Source: Aphis gossypii
Lineage: Eukaryota > Arthropoda > Insecta > Hemiptera > Aphididae
Direction: 5' to 3'
DNA: 64,000 nt
Assembly: GCF_020184175.1 (NCBI RefSeq)
Contig: NC_065531.1
Coordinates: 73,812,604 to 73,876,603, forward strand
This document shows, piece after piece, positions 46,114 to 57,500 of the stretch (positions within the stretch are counted from its first letter, which is position 1; every line of letters begins with the position of its first letter). The notes under the pieces were generated by a model, which saw only the letters and a list, made by a program, of their open reading frames with translations, was not told where the DNA came from and searched no databases. The position numbers were made by a program, and so were the translations under genes.

Positions 46114-46612
46114 AATATTGAAATACCGAAAAGTATGGAAGTTTAGTACTTTGTTCAGTTTACTCGACCTACTTGGTGAAACCAGTCTTTATGATTTTTT
46201 TCATCACTAGATACAAATTTTCCCGAGGTATATTTTGTGTTGTAGATTTTTCAATTTTAGATTGCTGCAAACATTATAACTGGTAAATCCCCTTTGACCA
46301 ATGGGGGTGTCCTAGCATTTTCCAGTCGTAGTGTTCTCGAACTTATTTTGATTTCTTTGTTTGCCCGCGCCGATCCCACTCCAAACCATACGCATTATGT
46401 GGTTAACAAGAAAACAGTTTCAATCGGAATCAGAGTTTACCCGACCGTATCAGCGTTTCTTTATAATGTGTATAGTGTATATCTACTATTTTTCGAGATT
46501 TTTATTGGTTTTATTTGTAAAACAAAGTAGAATAACAATCAAAATATTTTAAGGAACTATAAAAAAAAAATATTAATAGGATTTATGTTTTCGTATATTA
46601 TTATTATACTTA
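46114..46612. other. Higher-complexity patch, no gene recognised
   Basis: The part 46,285-46,470 is GC-richer and has coding-like segments on both strands (minus: REHYDWKMLGHPHWSKGIYQ; plus frame 46,294-46,530, 78 codons). It looks like a unique fragment of an old repeat or gene, but I cannot assign it. Confidence 0.25.
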
Positions 46613-46629
46613 CAACGACACAATGGTAC
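46613..46629 (-). other. Candidate 17-nt microexon
   Basis: On the minus strand a good acceptor (ACTTACATATTTTCAG, plus 46,630-46,645) is followed by CGTACCATTGTGTCGTT and then a very good donor GTAAGTATAAT (plus 46,612-46,602). Both splice sites are close to consensus, although the exon is only 17 nt long and not a multiple of three. Microexons of this size exist in insects. The flanking exons were not identified. Confidence 0.22.
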
Positions 46630-48519
46630 GCTGAAAATATGTAAGTAGATTATGCATGATGGTGGCAAAGTTTAAGTGAAATGGATATTTTTGTAAGTTT
46701 TACACAAATCGTAATTAGTTATAAGAGCGAAAAAGAAAAATCTTATCCGAATTTTCAGTTTATTTTCTGTTAGCAGCCTGTTCTTTTGTCTTCAGTCAAA
46801 ATGTACCGATTAAAATATTATATAAAAAAAATAAAATAATAATTGTCTAAAGAGACTTTATTATACGCTTTCGAAATAACAGCAGCATCATTATACGCGG
46901 ACATCTGTGCCCTAAAATATAAAGTTTTTTTTTACCGAGCGATTCGTTAAATAGCATGGTAACTTTGAATGAATCTAAAAATATTAATAAAGTAGCAATC
47001 AAAAGTTTTTCAGAAAAAAAGTAATAATGACTTATAACTTTTATATTTACCACATTCTGTAAATTTGATTTTTTTTTTTGCATGTAAGCTAAAAATAATT
47101 TAAGAACAAATATCATTACGCCATCATTATTCAAACTACTGTAAATAATATCAAAATAAATATAATTAACTCATAAATATAATCGTTAAAAAAACATCTT
47201 AAAAATTCCAAACCATTTTATAAAATAATTTAATTTATAATATACACATTGCATTATTGGAATAACTGCAATACATACGTAAATAGCAAATACAAAATCA
47301 TGTGGTAAGTAAAAAAAGTGTATAAACCGAATCGTTTTGAATCATCAAATATTATGTTTGAAATAAATTACGCAACAAGTATTTTCGAATCACGTTATTT
47401 GGAGGTATTATGGTTTAATGCTGCGTTGAGAGAAACGATGTATAGTTTAATAGGATTTTTAAAGTTCTTACGGAAACTTATATTGAAATAGAAGTATACT
47501 TGCAAGGAGCTTATATTATTTAAGATTTTTTTTTTTTGTTTGCATAATATTACCTAAGTAAAAAATATGCATTTTTACGGTGTCTTACAGTCTGTTTAAA
47601 GTTTGTAACTATAAGTACAAGAATTAATAACTATTATGAAATTATGCTTTTATATTATAGCCTAACATACCCTATCATTATATGGTTATAAATAACCATA
47701 CCGACTGCAATGTATGTGTCATAATATACTATTAATAATAATAAGTGATTATTTAAAAAAGGTGTAAACAATTACAATATTTTATGTTTGTAGGTTAATC
47801 AAGTGTATTTAAGTAGCAGTAATTAAAAATAATTGTCGTGTTTGTTCAAAATTGCTATGAATTTATAATAATGTATAAATTTTAATTATATTAAAATAGA
47901 TATATTAATATTGATTGAATATTTCTACATTACGGTCTCATTTCGTATAAATAGGTATATTATGACGTATAGTTTAATCATATTATACAAAAAAAATATT
48001 TTGTATCGTTTTGGATTAGTAGTCTGTATAGTGCAAAAGGAAAATTATTTAACAGTTTTATTTCAAATCAATTGAGTTAATTGGATGACTTAATAGCATC
48101 GTATATATAATTATAATTATTACACGATTAATTAAAAACATGGATACAGTATATTAACCGTAGATATATCGAGTGCACGCGAACGACTTCAATCATAATA
48201 TTGTTATTATTATTAAAACATGTGAACTTAACGTTTGTGGATTTATAAAATATATAATGACGGAAAAAAAGGTGTTATCGAATTTTCGAGCAATTCTTCC
48301 GGTGATTTAGTCATATTTATAATACTGTTATTTTATAGCAGTAATAATATATATCTGCACGTTCATGGGTATGGAATTTTGTCTATAGCAGTAATTGAGT
48401 ACTTGCAGAATGCAGATGTCTTAAATTTAAAATATGTATCCATAAATTTGACATTTCATCAGATTGTTGAGAAACAACGATAACATAACGTCATACAGTT
48501 TGTGTTCACCAAAAAAATC
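46630..48519. other. AT-rich stretch, no gene recognised
   Basis: A minus frame at 46,847-47,134 (95 codons, first ATG at residue 7) starts with a hydrophobic stretch (MIFVLKLFLAYM) and has varied composition, but chance frames of this length are expected in 64 kb. An ATG/donor-like CATGTG/GTAAGT lies at 47,303. A T-run lies at 47,528. Confidence 0.35.
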
Positions 48520-48525
48520 TATAAA

Positions 48526-48720
48526 TATAATTCATACGCGACGTAACGTTCGTTGATCAGTAACAGTAAGCCGATTTTTCTGAATAATAATAATATAAAA
48601 TAAAATAAAATAATATTTCAGGAAATAATACGCGATTTACACTCATACCACATACCGTCCGCATGGTTGTGGTCGTTCCTCCGGTATAGCCAATACGTAT
48701 TATACGAACAGTGCGAATAA
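48526..48720 (+). CDS. Candidate promoter, short intron and coding exon
   Basis: TATAATT at 48,526 lies 33 nt upstream of an initiator-like TCAGTA (A at 48,559). A GTAAGCC donor (48,567) and the acceptor AATAATATTTCAG (to 48,621) would enclose a 55-nt intron with a CTGAAT branch-site-like word. The frame after the acceptor is open for 32 codons, starting EIIRDLHSYHIPSAWLWSFL and ending YEQCE, then TAA (48,718-48,720). The mixed codon use and two Trp codons are unlike the AT-rich background. The first exon would be too short to carry a start codon, so the TSS and intron readings do not both fit easily. Confidence 0.22.
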
Positions 48721-50605
48721 ATTCCGTCGGCATTCGGCAATATATTATTGTATACGTACGGCGAAGACGATTCAAAAAGGGTCTCGAGCGTTGGAATTTG
48801 CACTGATTCGATATAATACTATATACGTTTTATTTTCTTATGCACGACGCACCCTGTTTATGCACGCGTATATTTTAACTGTATATTGTACCTACGTTAT
48901 AATAACATTTCCGGACTATAACAATATTATTACGCGCGCGTGCATAGACGAAAACGAGTATGTGTGGTTTGCGGGTAGTTGGAAAGTATATTATAGAGAA
49001 TATTACTAACAAGCGCGGCAAAAATTGAACGGCCAAAAAATATATAGACGATGACAGCCACGAGGTTGATAAAACGCACCGACATCGGCTGCGGAGACGG
49101 CAGCAGTCAGTAGTGTGGTGGTGGTGGTGGTGGTGATGCCGATGCTGTATTTATAATAATATTATATTATTTCGTGTGTAATATACGATGTTTGTTGTTA
49201 CCACATTTTTGCCGGAATTCAAAATGGTAATCAGAATAATGCAGTTTAATACACACAGTGCGCGATCGATTCGCGAAAAAAGTTCGACAGGGAACACACA
49301 CATATATATATAATCATTATTAATATTGTTATTGCAATATATTAAATGTATACACGCGTATGCGGTTTACGGTCGAGCTGATTTTTTAAGGATTTTTGCG
49401 GTACTATTGAAAAACATAATACAATATCACCGACACAATAAATCCCCCGCGTATTTATAATAACATTAAGGTAAACGAGGTCATTACAATACGGCCTATA
49501 GCGCAGGGTAGTTTTTTTTCAAACGTGTGATCAAATATATAGTATTATATCATATTATATAATATATTATACCTTACGTCGTTGTTTTTTGTTTTTCGTA
49601 CGATTTTCAAACGAGTAGTAACACGTGTGCTGTACATTGTTCATATTTTTATATTGTTTATATAGTTGCAGGTATATTGGTATAAAATAATATTGTGTTG
49701 TACCTACTTATTTATGTACGATAATATAATTGTAAAGTTAAAAATCAAACGTTCTACTACGCTGCGGTGATTTGTTAGTATTTATACTCGCTTTTAAATC
49801 TTATTTTTTCAATATTTTTATAGACGTTTTTATGCATGTGCGAGCACCGAATGAATAGAGGTTAACACGAGCGGTGATTGTTTTTACCGAAACAATATTG
49901 CTTACTATATTATAAGCTACTGAACTTCACGGTCTACGCTTTGGTGTTTATAAATGTATACAGAACACAATGATGTTGAATACGTTTCAAAAAAAATAAT
50001 CATACTTTTTTAAATTGAGTTATAAAGAGAGAACAGTTTAGGAAAGTAGAAATGTTGTCGTAAGCCGTGAAAAATAATTATCTCAAGAACCGAATAGGCT
50101 AGCTTAATAATTTGTATTACAAACACTTTGGGTTAAAAAAGAATTGCGTCTTGCACTCTTGCCGTTTAATCAGCAATGATGGAGATAAGATTTGTGGTTT
50201 TAAATTCACACGATTCGCAGATTAATGTCAAAGATAGTATATATTAAAATAAAAACAAAAACCCAAGTTCAAAGGTATAAAAAAACGGTGTACGTACGAT
50301 TCAGGCGTTTAAGTGCTCGGTACTAAACGGCTATGGGCATCTGAATATTATGTTCTACATTAAACTCACTGATATATGTTGACTCCCTTGCCCGTTACAC
50401 TTGTTGTTTTTTACACACGAAAACTGCAGATTTCGAAGCCAGAAATCCCGAAGTGACAGTTATACGTCATGTGCTATTCTTTTCATCAATATTAGTGTTC
50501 ATTATTAGATAGGTCCCTGAATGGCATGTAGCCAAATTCTACTACGGTCGACCACTTATAGCTTATAAATCATATTCTACGACAATAAGTGTTCACTCGT
50601 CTTAC
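48721..50605. other. CpG-richer to 49,280, then AT-rich; no gene recognised
   Basis: Contains a (GTG)n run at 49,114-49,135. A 72-codon plus frame at 48,791-49,009 starts without an ATG. Nothing family-specific. Confidence 0.4.
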
Positions 50606-50638
50606 CGAGGTGAAATCCTCGGGCATCATTCTGATCAT
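50606..50638 (-). CDS. Candidate first coding exon, 11 codons then donor
   Basis: On the minus strand ATG at 50,638 reads MIRMMPEDFTS and ends at the strong donor GTAAGACGAG (50,605). Alternatively the segment starts after an internal acceptor-like ATGATCAG at 50,631. Downstream an acceptor (ACATGCCATTCAG) lies at about 50,513-50,501 on the minus strand. Joining there in phase 0 gives an early stop (GPI), so it would be a 14-residue ORF. The donor sits in a perfect hairpin (CCGAGG, TGAAAT, CCTCGG at 50,605-50,622). Confidence 0.2.
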
Positions 50639-51618
50639 AATAAATCGTATATTAAACGAATACATCGTTTTAATTGTATTAATGATAAGTTCGGTGAACT
50701 CGGTGATACTATGCAGTATCTAATTGAACAATCCGGAAAACTACAAAACGAACTCCATCCGGTCTGTTTTTATAGGTACTCGTATGCACACATTCACACA
50801 CACACGCACATAGATTTACTTAATATAATACAGGTGAGACGAGGGTGGAAGCCACGGCGCCAATGGGTTTTTTGGGGGGAGGGGGCTACAGCAGGTGCGT
50901 TCCCCGCCGCCGTTGTCCACTACTACTACAACACTGCACGCTCGGATACTTGGAAATTATTTAGGCGGGTTATGCAAATTTTAACGACCCCGACGTCGTA
51001 AAATACTCGGAAATAAGTTATGATCTCGTTGTATAATATACAACGTGCAACGCTCGCGGGCGGCGCGTGGGTAGCCGCGACAGGGTAGTGAGGTGGATGT
51101 TTATTACGATCCTTTCTGCCCCCGATAATATTAAGAACGCATTAACGGTCAACGCGAAACTCGCAACGGTGATACGGCTACGATATTATATTATATATGT
51201 GTAATGTGTATACAATAAAAATATTAAATTAAGCGTATAATAACAATGTTATATACTGTACGGGCGTGTCTATATTATGATATCGGTATATTATGTCAAT
51301 TCATATTATATACGAATGGCGTGCCTCAACTTTACTACTCTAAAACGCCCTCTCAACGATATCGCGAGAACTAATTACCGTCCGGTTAACCGTCGGGACG
51401 ATACCTATTTATTAATATGTACGCTCTGCATCCATTAAACAATACATGCACTGGTAGCAATATAATAAATCAGTAACGTTTTTCTCGAGTACACAGCTAT
51501 AACACATATTACAACTACGTGATACAGCCAAAGCATGGACAGTAATTGTTTGGTTAGGCACTATAGATATCATAGTATACTTCAATAATTGTTTAGGGCG
51601 CCTTTAAATCGATAATGG

Positions 51619-51653
<35 letters not shown>

Positions 51654-52066
51654 ACTATAGTATTTGTAAAGTTTTCGATTTTTTCACGGGTTTAGTTGTA
51701 GACAACTTTTTACAACAGTGAAAAAACAAAGAAAAGATCAAAAACTTTAGTTTAGCAGCAGTCGACACCTTTTTGTAGATTTTAAGTAAGATACGGATGG
51801 TAAATTGAGAGAGGTCCGTCTTTATTATTTTCTAGTAGTTTTCGAGTAAATCGAGGAAAATAACAAAATTACTTTTTACAAATATAATACATAAGCTAAC
51901 TCAGCTTACTGTTTTCTGATAATCCGAGGTCCGCATATTATACAAAATCGTCTTTTGAACTTTTCGGATTTGTCAGTGCTTTCAAAGTTATAAAATATAC
52001 AGACACATGCTGCCCGTCATAATGAGATTTTTTATTTTATTTGTTTATATACTGCGTAATTCAAAA
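50639..52066. other. CpG-rich patch, then AT-rich DNA
   Basis: The patch 50,830-51,180 is CpG- and G-rich (GGGGGGAGGGGGC near 50,874). It includes the C-terminal half of a 96-codon frame (50,711-51,001) that lacks an ATG start in that part. (ATT)n lies at 51,622-51,650. No gene is assigned. Confidence 0.35.
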
Positions 52067-53037
52067 AGCACACTCACCCCTTCTTATACTTAAATAATGC
52101 GTTTATTTAAATGTATACTCGAGAATAATATTTTAATGTACTTCGATTTTTTACTCAACTAAAGAAGTGAAGAGTGTCCTCAAGAGGTGCTTATGATTTG
52201 GTTTTTTTTTTTTGAAAATTGTTAGATATTTGAATTAAAATTTCAATGGATAGTTTTTAAATAATTAAATCTCATACGGTGTATAGTAAATATATAACAT
52301 TTTTAATATCCATGATTAAGTTTGGAATATTGGGCCTATAATTAATTGAAAATTATAATAATTATAATTATTATTAATTAATATTAATCGATGAACACTT
52401 AATAGAAAAAATTGTCCGAGTATACTAAATACTCAACTAAATTAAGTACGAGTACCTATCATATTATATTCATATTACTAAAAGACAACATTTATCTTAA
52501 AAATTTGGTACATTGGTAATCCTGTTTCAGAAAACGTGCGCCCGAAACCATTTTTTTTTTTAATTTTACAATTTACTCACAGAGTGATTTTTCGGATCAC
52601 GAAAAACAATCTTAATAACTATGTTAAAATCTACAGTTTACGTTAAACGGAATTTAAGAAAAATTAAATACACTGTAATTTAATTCATAAAGGTAAACGC
52701 CGTCAGCTAGTTAAAATATCTCAAAAACTGTAATTTTTTTTATTTATTTAGGTAGGTACATTTAAAATATTAACTTAAACATTTACAGTAAAAGAAGTTA
52801 ATTTTCGTTTGATAAAAAAGACTTTTTATTGTTACATGACTCTTGTGTAGGACACTATCTAAATATTAAAAAAAAATCAAAGTACTTGAAAATATAATCC
52901 TTATAGTACATATATTACATGGAAATATAATATGTCCTTATAATTTTCCATAAGTACAATTTCCGAAAATCAAAATTTGAATAAATGCATTGTTAGAGGA
53001 AAACATATAAATGTACATACCTATTTGATGAATCGGT
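52067..53037. mobile_element. Foldback MITE-like element (copy 3)
   Basis: The left arm starts near CACACTCACCCC and contains GAGTGTCCTCAAGAG (52,171). The right arm contains the inverse AGGACACTATCTAAATATTA (about 52,849-52,868), then CCGAAAATCAAAATTTGAAT as in copy 1 (CCGAAAATCAGATATTGAGT), and ends near GATGAATC, the inverse of the family head GATTCATC. The centre (about 52,270-52,690) is unrelated to other copies and includes TAAT-rich sequence. Confidence 0.55.
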
Positions 53038-54185
53038 TTGTATAATATATAGAATCATTATATTATTGTGTATTGCGTGGCGCAAGGGTTGTTTTTGAAA
53101 TATAGTTAAGCTCAAATCCGTATAATATTATAATACTCATAAAATAGTATCTTTTATACCTTATGATTTTAGCAATGATACTACACGCAAAACTGTAATA
53201 CTGTATTATAAATTATCCTACAAGGGTACACTATTAAAGCATATAGGTATTGTAAATGAACAGGTTATACCTTGTATAGTTACATACCTACCATAATACG
53301 TAATATTATACAGCCGAGAATTTCATGTTTTATGAAAGGACGTTTTTAATTCGATTATATAATCGAATAATAATAATTATGATTATAATGCAGTTATTGT
53401 TTGAGAAGATATTAAAATATGTATTCAGTGTATTATAATATATAATATAAAATATTATACAGATATTACGCCTATTTTTTCATGTCAAAATCATACTTAC
53501 TCTTATAATCATATATATTATATAATACTATAAATATATATATGTATATATGTTGAAAACATAAACTACAATGATTAATAAAGATACTAATATACGATAC
53601 TAAAAGATTAAATCAGTGCATTTATTTTATTTGCATTGTAAATATTAATTACTAAACATTTCATTGTATACACAAATAATAATAATAATAATAAAAATAA
53701 AAACAATATACCTACGAATACAAAATATGACTTAATCAGGAACGTATATCGATAATCGGTAGGTATACAATAAAATTATAAAACCGATGTTATAATACTC
53801 GTATGTTTTCATGTTTTAGTATAATATATATTTTGAGTCATATACTCAACTCGTCTCGACTCTATATTATCTGTATTAATTTTATAACACAATAGTACCC
53901 AACAAATTGAGAACAATCACAAATTGTATAACTATTGCAATAATAAAAAGTACAGACGTTTTCGATCATATTAATATACTATAATGGTCGTACACATGAC
54001 GTGTAGTTGTACCAAAATCTAATTATTAATTTATTTTTATAGATTTCTACATGTTTTTGATTTGATGGTCTTATTACTTATAGGAATTATAAAAACTTAT
54101 ATCGCCATGAAATTTTACTAATATTTAATTTACGTTAATTCTTTAAAATATGCATTCGTGAAGTTTTAAATAATACTTGCAGTCA
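53038..54185. other. AT-rich stretch, no gene recognised
   Basis: (AAT)n lies near 53,676-53,692. It holds the perfect palindrome at 53,349-53,368. No coding signal. Confidence 0.4.
53349..53368. repeat. Perfect 20-bp palindrome
   Basis: ATTCGATTAT followed by its exact reverse complement, with no spacer. It contains two inverted TAATCGAAT-type words that could suit a dimeric DNA-binding protein. This is inference only. Confidence 0.75.
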
Positions 54186-54470
54186 AGTGATTCACTAAGG
54201 TTAGGTTTCCCCTTCTTTTAAGAACAAATTAGTTCAAATTCCTATATTTTTGAAATTTTTAAATATGCTTTGACCATATTTTCAAATTCTTGAAATTTTT
54301 TATGCTAGTTAGAAATGGATACACAAATATCTGTTTTTCAAACGATATTACTTTCTGCTCCTTATGTTTGGATTTTAAACAATTTTTATGCATCTAATTT
54401 AAAATTCAAACAAGTAGTTTTCAATTATTAAAATGTTTGTCATTCTTTTAAGGATATTTGTCCATAAAAA
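54186..54470 (+). mobile_element. Foldback MITE family, left arm (copy 4)
   Basis: It starts AGTGATTCACTAAGG and runs through the typical CATATTTTCAAATTCTTGAA and ATCTAATTTAAAATTCAAAC words to TAAAATGTTTGTCATTCTTT, the same order as in the copy at 61,627. The right arm is not clear between 54,480 and 54,700. Confidence 0.5.
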
Positions 54471-57400
54471 TAATTTTTTTCAAGTATAAAATATAATATA
54501 TAATATTGATTCTAGTATTTATTATACTTGGACCATTATACACATACATATATATTAACTAAGAACTTTCTCTTCTAGATGATTTTTTACTGTATCTTTA
54601 GAAACTTCTCACTTCGGATATTGAAGCAGAAACGTTTTCTCCAAATACTGGATATCGAACTGTTAGTTTCTTAGAAGTTATAAACATATATATTGTTGTA
54701 TTTATGTACATTTAAAGTTTTTAAATAAGTTCATGTATTGTCGTACTTCGGTGTCTGGGGATATGCCACCAAATTTGTGGTGCATAACTCTATTCAAATA
54801 AATTTAAAATACTTATTTATGCGTACAAATAAACTATATAATATTATAATATATATTTTGAAATATTCGCCATTGGTTCAATATTCGAATTTTTTGAAAA
54901 ATATTCAGCCTGTGAAATCGATCACATTACTGTATTACACACAAATATAAGTATTCTACTTAAGTATAATATAACATAATAATACATACGAAAATATACG
55001 ACTGGAATACAATATTGTATTGTGATGGTTATATTATTATTACATCATTCACTGCTCGTGCACGTTAATTGTATCATTTTTTTTTATACATAGATAAAAA
55101 ATTGAGCACACGTACCCAATACATTATATAGGTACTACCGTCGTTAAATAAAACGCATTTCGATATCCGTTCACGGTTGGCTGACCCCGATATTTTCTCA
55201 AAAGTTCGACGAATATAATATTATGTAGGTACTATGTCTATACCGTCATACAACTCGTATTTTCTTGTAGAATCCAACTAATGCTTCGAAAATTAAACGC
55301 AATATAATGAAATGAATACATACTATAATTTTACAATATATAGTAGTACCTTCATATACGGAGTAATTGATTTAGCGTCAAGTGAAGTACAATAGTATGT
55401 AGCCGCCAAAGATGATGGATTTTAATTGAACCCATATCTATTCTAATACGTCGATTCGGCGAGTAGATAATATAATAATATACTAATATTATACTACTAT
55501 ATTTATATCGATTGATTGATACAAAGAAAATTGTAAAAAACTTTCCTCCTAAATAATTGTTAATTTTTTTTTTTTTTTAGTATAAATATCTCAAGCTTAT
55601 AAATTTAATTTAAATTAAGACTAGACGAAATAGGCCATATTTCGCTGTACAACACGTCATGTGCATAGAGAGTGTTTTCATAAACAAATAAGTTGATCCG
55701 TTTGCCATGGAAAATTATCTAGACACTAAGTCAGCACATTACCTTATGAATACGCGCAAAACGAAATTACCTCCGAATCATTAGGCCTCGAGTAGTTTCT
55801 GTAAAGTATATAATTACATATTATGTAAAGGCAGCAAGGTTGGTGTGATTTTATTTTTCATCTGAGAGTAGACGCATCGCATTGCGTGGCGGTGACATTA
55901 TGTCACACAATCGTCTGCACAAAATATTATTTAAGTGGTGCGTTTGGTGTCAAAATGAAATGCGAAATGACGGTGAACATCGCTAAAATATAGAACGGCG
56001 TGAAACTTCACTCGAGATTTTTGCGACTTACCGTGTCTCCTATTTGGCAGACACAAATGATATATTATAATATTGCTCACGCGTGTATAATAAAAACACA
56101 TATGAGTAAGATAAATAACTTATTAAAAAAAAAAAAAAATTAAAACGGCCAATACCATTGTGTACACTATAATCTATTCTAGGACAATATTATGATAAAA
56201 AATGAAAATTATGAAAATTCTTCACTGTTTAGTAATTTATAATATTATATTCTTAAATTCATTACGTTAATAATACATTTTTATATTCATACTGACGCTA
56301 TATTATATTATCAAATAACGATGTCTAGAATATGAATTTTATTAGTTTAAAAAATAAGAAAAATTAAATTTCAAAAATGTGATTTATTACTATACGATGA
56401 CATTTTAAAATATAAGACAAAAGACGCCTTTAGATCGCCAAAAATCTTCTAAAAATAAAACAATAAAAATGAAAAATAAAAGTTTGTCCTCGTGCTCTTT
56501 CCATGAACGAGATATCAATAATTGACGCTATCGAAAATAAAAACAGGGCTTGAGTTCTGTATAGGCGGATTGTAATATAAAATACTATGGATAAAAGCAG
56601 ATAATATTATATTATATTTTTTCAAAAGTTTATTTCCACTTTAAACTGTAATATATATATATAAAAATTGTCCTAAAATGTAAAAAAATGTTCTAAAATA
56701 ATAAAAGTAAAAAGGAATACAAGATGAAACAGTTCTATTTTTATTTATTCTTTGATATATATGAATCAAATTTTGCTATTATTGAGCAGCGTTCTAGAGC
56801 ATCACAATCCAAAGCGCGATTCGTGTTTAAGTATGGGGCCAACTTTATGATATATTATATTATATAGTATGCAATGGAAACGTGTATATTTATCAATAAT
56901 ATAATATTTATTTTATTCAATAAATGTCTTATCAATACGTTGCGTTGAACAATAATTTTTCCAGTAAAAATATGACATTCAACATATTGATTTAAAACGG
57001 CATTAAAGTTACATAATATAAATTTTTACGTATTACGAGAATAAATCGAGTACAAAATAGATGATAAGTGTGTTTTTTTTAATATGTACGGTTGAACAGT
57101 CAATTTCGATTAATTTTAAATCCAAACCACAGTAGCCAGTAGGTAATATAATTAAATTGTCATATATTTTCTTACATTGTTATTAAATATAAATACACAG
57201 CTATGCTTATATCATGACAAAAATATTATTATAGATTAACAGCGATTCATGTGTATTTGGTTTACAGCTAGCAACTATAGTCTCCAAATTTTAATCTACT
57301 TATAGATATGCTTTAATATTACTATAGACTGATAAAGACTTATTTTATGCAATTAAAATATTATACATCATACGTTATAATTTTATTACCAACACGATTT

Positions 57401-57500
57401 AAACATGAATATTATATTATCACTAATTAGTAACTATATTGACATAAAATTTAATTTACAAAGCAAAAATATATTCTGAGTAGATCTGCATAAAAAATAG
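54471..57500. other. AT-rich stretch, no gene recognised
   Basis: A strong minus donor (GACACG/GTAAGTCG) lies at 56,033-56,024 behind a short open segment (IICVCQIGDT) without acceptor. A-run at 56,127-56,139, T-run at 55,567-55,579. Nothing assigned. Confidence 0.4.
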
